DNA from: Microbacterium sp. XT11
GTDB taxonomy: Bacteria; Actinomycetota; Actinomycetes; Actinomycetales; Microbacteriaceae
Length of the DNA: 64,000 nt
Reading direction: 5' to 3'
Assembly (NCBI RefSeq): GCF_001513675.1
Contig: NZ_CP013859.1
Coordinates: 3,163,081-3,227,080, forward strand
The notes under the pieces were generated by a model. It was not told where the DNA came from, searched no databases, and worked only from the letters and a program-made list of their open reading frames with translations. The position numbers and the translations under genes were made by a program. Below, in pieces: positions 1 through 9,152 of this stretch. Every line of letters begins with the position of its first letter. Positions within the stretch are counted from its first letter, which is position 1.

Positions 1-1877
1 TGATCCGCCTTCTTCAACGGGAGCAGCTCCCGCAGGGCCGGCTCATCGACCTGGATGATGGCGATGCCAGCGGCCTCGAGGTCGGCGATCTCGTCGCGCA
101 GGGCGAGCGCGACCTGGTTGGCCGTCTCCCCCAGCGGCTGGTCGTCGCGTACGAACGACCAGGCGAGGATGGTCACGGGTCCGGTGAGCATCCCCTTCAG
201 GTGCTTGGCGGTGAGCGACTGCGCGTACGTCGACCAGCCGACCGTGATGGGGGCCGGCCGCGAGACGTCGCCCCAGAGGATCGACGGGCGCGTGGCCCTG
301 GATCCGTACGACTGGACCCATCCGTGCTCCGTCACCGCGAAGCCGTCGAGGTGCTCCGCGAAGTACTGCACCATGTCGTTGCGCTCCGGCTCGCCGTGCA
401 CGAGAACGTCGAGGCCGAGGTCCTCCTGCAGCGAGACGACGCGGGCGATCTCGCTGCGCAGGAAGTCCTCGTAGTCCTCCGCGGGGATCTCACCACGGAG
501 GTAGCGGGCGCGCGCACGGCGGATGTCGCCGGTCTGCGGGAAGGAGCCGATCGTCGTGAGCGGCAGCACGGGGAGCCCCAGCGCGTCCTGCGCGAGCTCG
601 CGCTCCTCATACGGCGCGCGCGAGAAGTCGGCCTCCTCGACCACGCGGCCGCGGACCGCCCCGTCGCGCACTCCCGGTGCCGAGAGACGGTCGGCGAGGG
701 CTGCGGATGCTGCGTCGAGGTCGGCCGCGATCGCCTCGCGGCCCTCCACGAGGCCTCGTGCCAGCACAGCCACCTGCTGCACCTTCTGGTCGGCGAAGGC
801 CAGCCACGACCGCAGACGCCCGTCGAGCGCCGACTCGTCGCTCACGTCGTGCGGCACGTGCAGGAGCGACGTCGACGTCGATGCTGAAACGGCGCCGGCA
901 CCCGTGGCCGCGAGCTCCTGCAGGCGCTCGAAGGCTGCGGCCAGGTCGCCGCGCCAGATGTTGTGCCCGTCGATCACTCCGCCTACGAGCGTCTTGCCCT
1001 CCAGGCCGGGGGCCGCTGCCGGCACCGAACCGCGCACGAGATCGACCGCGATCGCCTCGATCGGGGCCGCGGCGAGCACCGGGAACACCGCGCCGAGCTC
1101 GGCGTACGGAGCAGCGACGAGGATCGAGGGCCGAGACGACGCCCCGCCGAGGACGGCCAGGGCGCGGGCCGCGGCATCCGCCAGGCGTTCCGTCGACGCC
1201 GACAGCGACTCGCTCACCAGCGCAGGCTCATCGAGCTGGACCCACTCGGCACCCGCGTCCTTCAGCGCCGTGAGGAGCTGCGTGTACACCGGCAGCACGT
1301 CATCGAGGCGCGACAGCGGATCGAAGCCGTCGGGGGCGGCATCCGAGGCCTTCGACAGTGCGAGGAGCGTCACGGGACCGACGACGACCGGCCTCGTGAC
1401 GAATCCGGCGGCGACGGCCTCGGCGACCTCGCGCACCAGCCGGTCGCTGGAGAGGGAGAACACCGTCTCCGGGCCGATCTCGGGCACCAGGTAGTGATAG
1501 TTGGAGTCGAACCACTTGGTCATCTCGAGCGGCGCACGGTCGCCCTCGCCGCGGGCGACCGTGAAGTACGCGGACAGCCCGATCGAGCCGTCGCCCGATC
1601 GCAGGTCGTCGAACCGCGCGGGGATGGCCCCGACCGTCACGGCGGCGTCGAGCACCTGGTCGTAGTACGAGAACGATTCGGGGATCGACGAGTCCGTGCG
1701 GCCGAGTCCGAGCCCGGCGAGCCGCTCGCGCGTCGCGGCACGCAGCTCCGCGGTGGCCGCCTCGAGAGCGGCCTCGTCGAGACGGCCCGCCCAGAAGGCC
1801 TCGACGGCCTTCTTCAGTTCACGGCGCCGACCGATACGGGGGTAGCCGAGGATGGTGCCATCGGGGAAAGCGGACAT
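1..1877 (-). CDS. metE: MetE, cobalamin-independent methionine synthase (3' end outside window)
   Basis: Transfers the methyl group of 5-methyltetrahydropteroyl-glutamate to homocysteine in the cytoplasm, the last step of methionine synthesis. About 625 codons are visible from the ATG at 1877. The N-terminus (PDGTILGYPRIGRRRELKKA) and the central VLPVYTQLL, DEPALV and TTIGSFPQT segments are characteristic of the family. The family is usually about 750-770 residues, so the C-terminal zinc-binding part lies off the left edge and cannot be checked. It follows metF with a 39-nt gap on the same strand, so the two are probably co-transcribed; MetF supplies the methyl donor. Confidence 0.95.
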   Translation of the reverse strand, partial: MSAFPDGTILGYPRIGRRRELKKAVEAFWAGRLDEAALEAATAELRAATRERLAGLGLGRTDSSIPESFSYYDQVLDAAVTVGAIPARFDDLRSGDGSIGLSAYFTVARGEGDRAPLEMTKWFDSNYHYLVPEIGPETVFSLSSDRLVREVAEAVAAGFVTRPVVVGPVTLLALSKASDAAPDGFDPLSRLDDVLPVYTQLLTALKDAGAEWVQLDEPALVSESLSASTERLADAAARALAVLGGASSRPSILVAAPYAELGAVFPVLAAAPIEAIAVDLVRGSVPAAAPGLEGKTLVGGVIDGHNIWRGDLAAAFERLQELAATGAGAVSASTSTSLLHVPHDVSDESALDGRLRSWLAFADQKVQQVAVLARGLVEGREAIAADLDAASAALADRLSAPGVRDGAVRGRVVEEADFSRAPYEERELAQDALGLPVLPLTTIGSFPQTGDIRRARARYLRGEIPAEDYEDFLRSEIARVVSLQEDLGLDVLVHGEPERNDMVQYFAEHLDGFAVTEHGWVQSYGSRATRPSILWGDVSRPAPITVGWSTYAQSLTAKHLKGMLTGPVTILAWSFVRDDQPLGETANQVALALRDEIADLEAAGIAIIQVDEPALRELLPLKKAD

Positions 1878-1916
1878 GAGGTTCCTTTCAGCGGGGGTAG
1901 ATGGTCGGGGGACGGA

Positions 1917-2858
1917 TCAGTGCGAGCTCGGCACGGGAAGCACGCCGGCTTCCTCGAGCACCGTGAGCACCGTGTCGTGCTGGTTGAAGGCGTACAGGTG
2001 CACTCCCGGAGCGCCTCCGGCGAGCACCTCGCGCGCGAGGCGCGCCGCCCACTGGATGCCGATCTCCCTGCGCCCTTCCGGAGTGGGTTCGACATCGAGG
2101 GCGATGGCGAGCTCCCCCGGCAGCTCCTCGCCGGTCAGCTCGAGCACTCGCGCCAGCCGCACGGGCGAGACGATGGGCATGATGCCGGGGAGGATCGGGA
2201 TCGTCACGCCCGCGGAGCGGGCCCGCTCGACGAAAGCGAGGTAGTCGTCGGCGTGGAAGAAGAGCTGCGTGATGGCCGACGTCGCTCCCGCCGCCTGCTT
2301 CGCCAGGAGCGCGTCGACGTCCTGCCACCGGTGGGCGGAGCGCGGATGACCGTTCGGGAACGCCGCCACCGCGATGCTCGCCCGTCGCCGCGGGGCCACG
2401 CGCGCGGCACCCGGCAGACCCGGCACCGGCGTCTCCTCGTAAGGGGCGCGCTCGGCCTGGACGCGATCGATGAGCTGCACGAGTTGCGCGGCGCTTTCGA
2501 GATCGCCGAGGAACGGCTCCTCCTGGCCGGCCGGCGGGGCGCCGCGCAGCGCGAGGAAGCTGAGGATGCCGGCGTCCAGGAACTCACGGATCAGGGCCGC
2601 GGCTCCCGCGTAGGTGTTGCCCACGCAGGTGATGTGGGCCAGCGGCTCGACATCCGTGTGCTCGCGGATGAACCGCAGCACCTCCAGCGACCGCCCGCCC
2701 GTCGACCCTCCCGCACCGTAGGTGACCGAGATGAAGTCGGGACCTGCTGCGGCGAGGCGGCGCACGGTCTCGTGCAGCGCACCCTCGCTCGAGGCCGAGC
2801 GGGGCGGATAGAGCTCGAAGGAGAACGGCACGCGCGTGGTCGGCGTCTCGAGGGACAT
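1917..2858 (-). CDS. metF: MetF, 5,10-methylenetetrahydrofolate reductase
   Basis: FAD-dependent reduction of methylene-THF to methyl-THF, the donor used by MetE next door. 313 aa. N-terminal PFSFELYPPRS, the FISVTYGAGGS motif and the ITQLFFHADDY segment are MetF signatures. The ATG at 2858 is preferred over a longer in-frame start at 2987 because a good ribosome site (AGGAG) sits just upstream and the extension has no family similarity. It is the first gene of a metF-metE unit. Confidence 0.95.
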   Translation of the reverse strand: MSLETPTTRVPFSFELYPPRSASSEGALHETVRRLAAAGPDFISVTYGAGGSTGGRSLEVLRFIREHTDVEPLAHITCVGNTYAGAAALIREFLDAGILSFLALRGAPPAGQEEPFLGDLESAAQLVQLIDRVQAERAPYEETPVPGLPGAARVAPRRRASIAVAAFPNGHPRSAHRWQDVDALLAKQAAGATSAITQLFFHADDYLAFVERARSAGVTIPILPGIMPIVSPVRLARVLELTGEELPGELAIALDVEPTPEGRREIGIQWAARLAREVLAGGAPGVHLYAFNQHDTVLTVLEEAGVLPVPSSH

Positions 2859-3052
2859 CGTCTTCTCCTGGGACAGATTCGGGCCTGGAACCGCGCACGA
2901 CGCAGCGCGTCGTGTCACGGGCGGGTGCCGGGCTCGGCTGTCGCTCCACTCCCGGATGCACCGGGCGTTTCCAGAAACGTATGCCACCCGGCCTCCCGGC
3001 GCATCCTGTGTGACGCCGTGTGTCGGATCCGGGCGAATAGGCTCGAGTCATC
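2859..3052. promoter_or_regulatory. Divergent intergenic region between metF and the peptidase gene
   Basis: This 194-nt gap must hold the promoters of both divergent genes. A perfect 8-bp stem with a 3-nt loop (2896-2903 with 2907-2914, CACGACGC/GCGTCGTG) lies in the metF leader about 38 nt from its start. I could not match the leader to a SAM or cobalamin riboswitch consensus. No gene is seen. Confidence 0.4.
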
Positions 3053-4897
3053 ATGTCGACGCCATACGGATCCTGGCCCTCTCCCTTCACCGCGGCAGCG
3101 GTGGCCGCCGCGTCTCCGCGCATCGACGGCGCGCGCTTCGTCGGCGACGAGATCTGGTGGGGAGAGTCTCTCCCCGAGGAGGGCGGGCGCATGACCGTGC
3201 GCCGCTCCGGCGGAGGGAGCGTGCTCGACGCGCCCTGGAGCGCGCGGTCACGCGTCCACGAGTACGGGGGCGGCGCGTGGACGGCATCCGACGACGGCGT
3301 GCTGTTCCTCGTACACGCGGCAGACCAGCGGGTGTACCGGAAGGACCCGGGGCGCGCCCCCGTCCCGCTGACTCCGGCGGGGCCCGCGCACGGCGGACTC
3401 CGGCTGCAGCACGGGCGCCTGTTCGCCGTACGCGAGGACCTCACCGTCGCACCGCACCTCAGGGCGATCGTGGAGATCCCGGTCGACGGCAGCGCCGCGG
3501 ACGACGTAGGGCGCATCGCGGTGATCGCCGAGGGAGCCGGCTTCTTCGCGCACCCGGCGGCCGCTTCCGACGGCGCAGTCGCCTGGGTGCAGTGGAGCGG
3601 CGAGAGCATGCCCTGGGACTCCGCCGCGCTGCACGTGCGCTCCGCCGAGGGCCGAGAGACGGCTCTCCCCACCCGCGCCGCGCTGCAGCCGGAGTGGCTC
3701 GGTGGAGCGCTGCTCTACGCCGACGACCCGTCGGGCCGCTGGGGCCTCCACGCCGTGCGTCCGACCGGACCGGGCGAGTGGGGCGCCCCGCGCCCGCTCG
3801 CCCCGGCCGACGCCGACACGGGCTACGGTCTCTGGGTGCTGGGCAACCGCTGGTACCAGCCTCTCGCCGACGGCCGCATCGTCGCTGTGCGCACCGACGG
3901 TCGCGACGAGGTTGTCGTGATCTCCCCCGACGGCGAGGTGCGGTCGCTCGACGTCCCCTGCGACGGGCACGTGAGCGTTGACGACGTCTCAGGCTCGCGC
4001 GTGCTGCTGAGCGGCAGCGGCAGCACGGTCGCCCCCGGCGTATGGGTCGTCGACGTCGACAGCGGGGAGGCGACCGCGATCGCCGGCGGCGCCCCGTGCG
4101 ATCCCGACTGGATGCCGCCGGCCCGCGCGCTGGTCGTCGACGGACCTCGCGGCCCCGTGCACGCCTTCGCGTATGCGCCAGCGAACCCGCATGCGACCGC
4201 TCCGGAGGGCGAGCGTCCGCCGTATGTGGTCTTCGTGCACGGGGGCCCGACCGCCCACGTGACCGGCGCCGCATCCGCGGCCATCGCGTACTACACGAGC
4301 CGTGGCATCGGCGTGCTCGACGTGAACTACGGCGGATCGACGGGCTACGGCCGTGCCTATCGAGAACGCCTGCGCGGCATGTGGGGCGTCGCCGACGTGG
4401 AGGACGTGCTCGCCGCAGCGCGCGGTCTCGTCGCCGAGGGGCTGGCCGACCCGCGGAGGCTCGCGATCCGCGGGAGCTCGGCCGGGGGCTGGACGGTGTT
4501 GTCGGCGCTCGTGCAGGGCGGAGTGTTCTCCGCGGGGATCAGCCGGTACGGCGTCACCGACCTCCGCAGTCTGATCGAGCATTCCCCCGATTTCGAGGCG
4601 CACTACATCGAAGGCCTGGTTGGTCCGTTGCCCGAGTCGGCGGCCCTGTACGACGAACGCTCCCCTTTGACGCATGCCGCACGCATCGACGTGCCCGTGC
4701 TGCTGCTCCAGGGAGCAGACGACCCCGTCGTCCCGCCGTCGCAGTCGGAGGCGATCCGCGACGCACTGCGCGCACACGGCGTCGACCACGAGTACGTCGT
4801 CTATCCCGCTGAGGGGCACGGCTTCCGCTCGCGGGAGACCATCATCGACGCGCTCGAACGCGAGCTGGCGTTCCTCCGTCGTACATTCGGACTCTGA
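3053..4897 (+). CDS. S9 family serine peptidase (prolyl oligopeptidase/acylaminoacyl-peptidase type)
   Basis: 614 aa. The N-terminal ~370 residues form the WD/propeller-like part and the C-terminal ~240 the alpha/beta hydrolase. The nucleophile is Ser476 in GSSAGG; Asp557 (DDPVVP) and His589 (EGHGF) complete the triad. The oxyanion region VFVHGGPT is present. No signal peptide is seen, so it is likely cytosolic and acts on short peptides. The substrate cannot be told from sequence. The start at 3053 is the first ATG after a plausible -10 (TAGGCT). Confidence 0.88.
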   Translation: MSTPYGSWPSPFTAAAVAAASPRIDGARFVGDEIWWGESLPEEGGRMTVRRSGGGSVLDAPWSARSRVHEYGGGAWTASDDGVLFLVHAADQRVYRKDPGRAPVPLTPAGPAHGGLRLQHGRLFAVREDLTVAPHLRAIVEIPVDGSAADDVGRIAVIAEGAGFFAHPAAASDGAVAWVQWSGESMPWDSAALHVRSAEGRETALPTRAALQPEWLGGALLYADDPSGRWGLHAVRPTGPGEWGAPRPLAPADADTGYGLWVLGNRWYQPLADGRIVAVRTDGRDEVVVISPDGEVRSLDVPCDGHVSVDDVSGSRVLLSGSGSTVAPGVWVVDVDSGEATAIAGGAPCDPDWMPPARALVVDGPRGPVHAFAYAPANPHATAPEGERPPYVVFVHGGPTAHVTGAASAAIAYYTSRGIGVLDVNYGGSTGYGRAYRERLRGMWGVADVEDVLAAARGLVAEGLADPRRLAIRGSSAGGWTVLSALVQGGVFSAGISRYGVTDLRSLIEHSPDFEAHYIEGLVGPLPESAALYDERSPLTHAARIDVPVLLLQGADDPVVPPSQSEAIRDALRAHGVDHEYVVYPAEGHGFRSRETIIDALERELAFLRRTFGL

Positions 4898-4933
4898 GCC
4901 CGCCCGGCCCGGCTCTTCCGGCCCCGCGCAGAC

Positions 4934-5410
4934 TCACTCCCCCAGTCGGTTGCGCAGGCGCATGGCGCGCTCGGCTTCGCGCGAGTCCTGACGCTCACGC
5001 AGCGCCTGGCGCTTGTCGTACTCGCGCTTTCCCTTGGCGAGCGCGATCTCGACTTTGGCGCGCCCATCGGAGAAGTAGAGCTTCAACGGGATGAGCGTGT
5101 ACCCGCCTGCGGACACCGCGTGCTGCAGCTTCGCGATCTCCTCGCGGTGCAGGAGTAGCTTGCGGATGCGCTTGGCTGAGTGGTTCGTCCAGTGCCCTTG
5201 GGAGTACTCGGGGATGTGCACGGCGTCGAGGAACACCTCGCCGCCCTTTACGTACGCGTAGCCGTCGCTGAGGTTGGCGCGGCCCTGCCGAAGGGACTTG
5301 ACCTCGGTGCCCGTGAGCACCATCCCCGCCTCGTACGACTTCTCGATGGTGTAGTCGTGACGCGCGCGACGATTGGTCGCGATGACCTTCTCCCCGCGTT
5401 CCCTGGGCAT
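4934..5410 (-). CDS. smpB: SmpB, SsrA/tmRNA-binding protein
   Basis: Binds tmRNA and delivers it to stalled ribosomes for trans-translation. 158 aa, normal length. The motifs [26 protein letters not shown] and SGGY-like [22 protein letters not shown] are diagnostic, and the C-terminal tail is basic. It lies downstream of ftsE-ftsX in the classical actinobacterial order prfB-ftsE-ftsX-smpB. The ssrA gene itself is not seen in the window. Confidence 0.96.
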   Translation of the reverse strand: MPRERGEKVIATNRRARHDYTIEKSYEAGMVLTGTEVKSLRQGRANLSDGYAYVKGGEVFLDAVHIPEYSQGHWTNHSAKRIRKLLLHREEIAKLQHAVSAGGYTLIPLKLYFSDGRAKVEIALAKGKREYDKRQALRERQDSREAERAMRLRNRLGE

Positions 5411-5490
5411 GATGCACTCCTGTGTCGTGGACGAGCCCGGCGCGGTGTGCGGTCGGGCAGCCTGTCAGCCTATCAGGTGCGGGACAGATC

Positions 5491-6405
5491 TCACGTCCGG
5501 AGCCAGCGACGGATGGCGAAGCCGGCCGACAGGGCGGCGAGGATCACGCCGATGCCGATGAGCACGGGCACCACGTACGCCGCGTCGCTCATCGTGATCC
5601 AGGTGGTGATGAACGGGACGCGGCCGCGGAGGTAGCCGTTCACGCCGAAGTGCACACCGGCGACGATGGCCGCGCTGGCGAAGACCGACCCGAGGAAGGC
5701 GGCGAAGACGCCCTCGAGCACGAACGGCGTCTGGATGAAGCGGTTCGACGCACCGACGAGGCGCATGATGCCGATCTCCTTGCGCCGCGCGTACGCCGAC
5801 AGCCGGATGGTCGTGCCGATGAGCAGGATGGCGGCGATGAGCATGAGCACGGCGATGCCGACGGCGATGTAGGTGGCGACCGTGAGCGCCGAGAACAGCG
5901 GCTCGAGATACTGGAGCTGGTCCTTGACCTGCTCCACCCCGCCCACGCCGCTGAAGGCCTCGGCGATCACCTTCGACTGCCCCGGGTCCTTCATGGTCAC
6001 GAAGAACACTTCGAACGCCTGGTCCTCGGTGAGCACGCTCGCCTGGTCCTCGCCGAGCTGCGCGACGAGCTTGGCGTACGTGTCGGCCTTGCTGTCGAAG
6101 GTCACGTCGCTGATGAACGGGGCGAGCGCCTCCCCTGCGAGCTGATCCCTGACGGCCTGCACCTGTTCTTCGGTGGCGCCGCCGTCGACGCAGGTCGGCG
6201 ACTCCGAGATCGACGAGCACATGTACACCGCGACCTGGGCGCGCTCCGCCCAGTACCCGCGCATGGTGCCGATCTGCGCCTGCATGAGGATGGCCGCGCC
6301 CACGAAGGTGAGCGAGACGAAAGTGACCAGGACGACCGAGATCACCATGGAGATGTTGCGGCGAAGGCCGCCGAGTGCTTCCGCGAGGATGAGGCCGACT
6401 CTCAT
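5491..6405 (-). CDS. ftsX: FtsX, permease-like cell division protein
   Basis: Membrane partner of FtsE; in actinobacteria the pair activates peptidoglycan hydrolases at division. 304 aa with one N-terminal and three C-terminal membrane segments flanking an extracellular domain of about 170 residues (ECD) that carries two cysteines (CSSISESPTC). The ATG overlaps the ftsE stop by 4 nt, so the genes are translationally coupled. Confidence 0.95.
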   Translation of the reverse strand: MRVGLILAEALGGLRRNISMVISVVLVTFVSLTFVGAAILMQAQIGTMRGYWAERAQVAVYMCSSISESPTCVDGGATEEQVQAVRDQLAGEALAPFISDVTFDSKADTYAKLVAQLGEDQASVLTEDQAFEVFFVTMKDPGQSKVIAEAFSGVGGVEQVKDQLQYLEPLFSALTVATYIAVGIAVLMLIAAILLIGTTIRLSAYARRKEIGIMRLVGASNRFIQTPFVLEGVFAAFLGSVFASAAIVAGVHFGVNGYLRGRVPFITTWITMSDAAYVVPVLIGIGVILAALSAGFAIRRWLRT

Positions 6406-7466
6406 GACGTCGGCCCCACTTCCTCCGTGCCGTCGTCTGTCAAACCGAGACGGTCGGCGACGCCGAGCTCGGCCACGTCGACCTGCGGCAGGACGATCGG
6501 ATGGGTGCGCGGGCCGGTTGCGACCGGTGCGGCAGGGGCCGCGGCCTCTGCCGCGGTCTGCGGCTCGATCGGCGCTGCCTGAGCCTCGGGCACGTCGGAG
6601 GCCGGGGGCACGGCATCCGCTGCGGGAGCGTCGACTCGCTGCTGCTCCCGCCTCTCCTCGGCGAGAGCGGCTCGCACGACCGACAGGTCGGCGGTCTGCC
6701 GCTGCACCTCTTGCACGGCGGTGAGCGCGGCGACCGCCGCGGCCCCGCGCACCTCCTCCGGCACGAGACGCGGGATGTTCGAGGTGTCGCCGTATCCGCC
6801 GTGCACCTCGTCGCGCACCATCTCGCCGTCACGCAGCTCGATCACGCGGCGCTGCATCGCGTCGACGAACCCGGCCTCGTGGGTCGCCATCACGACCGTC
6901 GTCCCGCCGGCGTTGATGCGCGCCAGCAGCTGCATGATGCCGACGGATGTCGCAGGGTCGAGGTTTCCGGTCGGCTCGTCCGCGAGCAGCACCTGCGGGC
7001 GGTTGACCAGGGCGCGGGCGATCGCGACACGCTGCTGCTCGCCGCCCGAGAGCTCGTGCGGCATCCGCTTCTGCTTGCCGTCGAGCCCCACGAGCGCGAG
7101 CGCCTCCGGCACGGCCTGCTGGATGAAGCCTCGAGAGGACCCGGTCACCTGGAGCGTGAACGCGACGTTCTGGAAGACCGTCTTCGACGGCAGCAGCCGG
7201 AAGTCCTGGAACACCGAGCCGATGTGGCGCCGGAAGTAGGGCACCTTGCGGTTCGCGAGCGACGTGAGGTCGCGGCCGAGCACGGCGACCCTGCCGCTGG
7301 TCGGCACGTCCTCCCGCAGGATGAGTCGCAGGCACGACGATTTGCCGGACCCCGACGCACCGACGAGGAAGACGAACTCTCCTCGCTGGATTTCGAAGTC
7401 GACGCCGGACAGTGCGGGCCTGGCGGTCCCGCGATAGCGTTTCGTGACGTTCTCGAACCGAATCAT
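6402..7466 (-). CDS. ftsE: FtsE, cell division ATP-binding protein with C-terminal extension
   Basis: ABC ATPase that drives FtsX. The first ~225 residues are canonical: Walker A GASGSGKS, signature LSGGEQQRVAIARAL, Walker B VLLADEPTGNLD and the switch His in MATHE. A further ~125 residues, rich in Ala/Pro/Glu, make the protein 354 aa against the usual ~230; such tails occur in some Microbacteriaceae and are probably disordered. It is the first gene of the ftsEX pair. Confidence 0.95.
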   Translation of the reverse strand: MIRFENVTKRYRGTARPALSGVDFEIQRGEFVFLVGASGSGKSSCLRLILREDVPTSGRVAVLGRDLTSLANRKVPYFRRHIGSVFQDFRLLPSKTVFQNVAFTLQVTGSSRGFIQQAVPEALALVGLDGKQKRMPHELSGGEQQRVAIARALVNRPQVLLADEPTGNLDPATSVGIMQLLARINAGGTTVVMATHEAGFVDAMQRRVIELRDGEMVRDEVHGGYGDTSNIPRLVPEEVRGAAAVAALTAVQEVQRQTADLSVVRAALAEERREQQRVDAPAADAVPPASDVPEAQAAPIEPQTAAEAAAPAAPVATGPRTHPIVLPQVDVAELGVADRLGLTDDGTEEVGPTS

Positions 7467-7607
7467 GGCGCTACGAGCCTAAGCGCGCCGATCGCCCAGC
7501 CCGCGAGCGACACCCCGCTGCCGCCGTGCGTGTCGGCTGCCGCTGCTATACATGAAGAGCCGACGCGCGAGCTCCGCCGCGCACAAACGACTTCTCAGGG
7601 GGACACC

Positions 7608-9041
7608 ATGACGACACCTGCAGGCTGGTACGACGACGGGTCCGGTCGTCAGCGGTGGTGGGACGGCGTGCAGTGGACGGAGCACTTCGCTCCGGCCGCG
7701 GCATCCGCTCAGACGACGGATGCCGCCGCAGAAGCCGACCTCGCAACCGGCTCCGCGCGGACCGAGGCGCTCGCGGAGAGCGACGCCGCTGTGAGCGAGG
7801 CCGCCCCGAACGACGCTGTCTCGAACGACGCTGTCTCGAGCGACGCTGTCTCGAACGACGCTGTCTCGAACGACGCTGCCTCGAACGATGCCCTTTCGTC
7901 TGACGCCGGGCCGTCCGACGCCGGGCCGTCCTGGGCCGTCTCGCCCGGCCCGGACGCCGCCTCGGAGGCCGTCGTCCCGCCGGAGGCCGTTGCCGCCCCC
8001 GAGGAACCCCGCGCCTGGGCAGCGCCCTCGGCACCCTCGACATCTGCGTCACCGGAGGCGGCCGTTGCCGCTCCCGAGGCCGCAGCGCCCGCTGCGCCGC
8101 TGGGGTCGGGCATCCCTCCGTATGCCGGGGCTGCGCCGTACCAGGGCCAGGCGCAGCCATACCCGGGGACGACATCCACGGGTTACCCGACGAGCACCGC
8201 CTATCCCGGTGCCCCTGCCGGATCGCCCGGTGTGCCCTCCTACCCGGCGGCAGGCGGCTACCCCGCAGCCGCGTATGCGGCCGCACCGGCAGCGCCCGCG
8301 TCCCTCTCCGTGGTCGGGCTCATCGGACTGGGTCTCGCGGCGGTGGGCACGATCCTCACGTTCTTCGCGGTGACCTGGGTGCTCTCATGGGTCCTGCTCG
8401 GCGCAGGCCTCGTCGTGTCGATCGTGTCGCTCTTCCTCAAGGGCAAGAAGTGGCCAGGCATCGTCGGTCTCGCCCTCTCGGTCGTCGGCATGATCGTCGC
8501 CGTGGTGATGGCCGTCGTGTTCCTCTTCGCCGTCGGTCAGGCTCTCGACGACCTGCCCTCCGCGCCCCCCGCGAGCGACACCGGGGTCACGGATGACGGC
8601 GCCGACGACGATGGCACGACCGACGGCGGCTTCACCTCCGGCGAGCTGGTCGAGGGCACCGCCGGTGAGCCGGTCTCGGTCACGCAGCTCGACGGCACGA
8701 GCGAGTTCACCGTGAAGTCCGCGAGCTGGTCGGCCACGAGCACCAGCGGCTCCGACGCGACCAACGGCGGATACCTCACCGTCGACATCACGTGGAAGAA
8801 CGTCTCGGGCACGACGCACGTCAACCCGTTCTACCTTTCGGTGGAGACGGCCGAAGGTGCGGAAGGCGTGTACGACTTCTTCGCCGACGAGCAGATCTCC
8901 AGCGGAGACCTCAGCGACGGCGCGAGTGTCGACGGCCTCATCTCCTTCGACGTCGCGCAGAGCAGTTCGTACACGGTCATCGTGCTCGACGAGCTGATGC
9001 AGGAGGTCGCGCGCATCGCGGTGGAGCCCAGCGCCGGCTGA
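7608..9041 (+). CDS. DUF2510 membrane protein with DUF4352-like C-terminus
   Basis: 477 aa, function unknown. Residues ~4-30 form a DUF2510 module (PAGWYDDGSGRQRWWDG). A long low-complexity segment follows, with short 15-bp tandem repeats coding SNDAV-like units (about 7808-7900), then a Pro/Tyr/Ala-rich stretch, two or three hydrophobic segments (8290-8550) and a secreted-side domain resembling DUF4352. The ATG at 7608 follows GGGGGACACC; the longer frame from 6501 is antisense to ftsE and was discarded. Probably an envelope sensor or anchor protein. Confidence 0.8.
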   Translation: MTTPAGWYDDGSGRQRWWDGVQWTEHFAPAAASAQTTDAAAEADLATGSARTEALAESDAAVSEAAPNDAVSNDAVSSDAVSNDAVSNDAASNDALSSDAGPSDAGPSWAVSPGPDAASEAVVPPEAVAAPEEPRAWAAPSAPSTSASPEAAVAAPEAAAPAAPLGSGIPPYAGAAPYQGQAQPYPGTTSTGYPTSTAYPGAPAGSPGVPSYPAAGGYPAAAYAAAPAAPASLSVVGLIGLGLAAVGTILTFFAVTWVLSWVLLGAGLVVSIVSLFLKGKKWPGIVGLALSVVGMIVAVVMAVVFLFAVGQALDDLPSAPPASDTGVTDDGADDDGTTDGGFTSGELVEGTAGEPVSVTQLDGTSEFTVKSASWSATSTSGSDATNGGYLTVDITWKNVSGTTHVNPFYLSVETAEGAEGVYDFFADEQISSGDLSDGASVDGLISFDVAQSSSYTVIVLDELMQEVARIAVEPSAG

Positions 9042-9102
9042 GCACGCCTGGGCAGGCCGGCGATGGCTCGCTCGAGGTGTCGCGATGACCGCGCCGGAAC
9101 GC

Positions 9103-9136
9103 CGAGGGCCCCGGATCACCTGATCCGGGGCCCTCG
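9103..9136. terminator. Bidirectional terminator
   Basis: A 16-bp perfect inverted repeat (CGAGGGCCCCGGATCA and its complement) with a 2-nt loop lies between two convergent genes, the DUF2510 gene and prfB, and can end both transcripts. Confidence 0.85.
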
Positions 9137-9152
9137 ACGTTCATGCCGTGCG

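Noticed and set aside
2859..3052. SAM or cobalamin riboswitch before metF
   Set aside because: No match to any consensus I know; only one small hairpin is seen.
5422..6582. Plus-strand open frame opposite ftsX
   Set aside because: Antisense shadow; low-complexity and His/Asp-rich, with no motifs.
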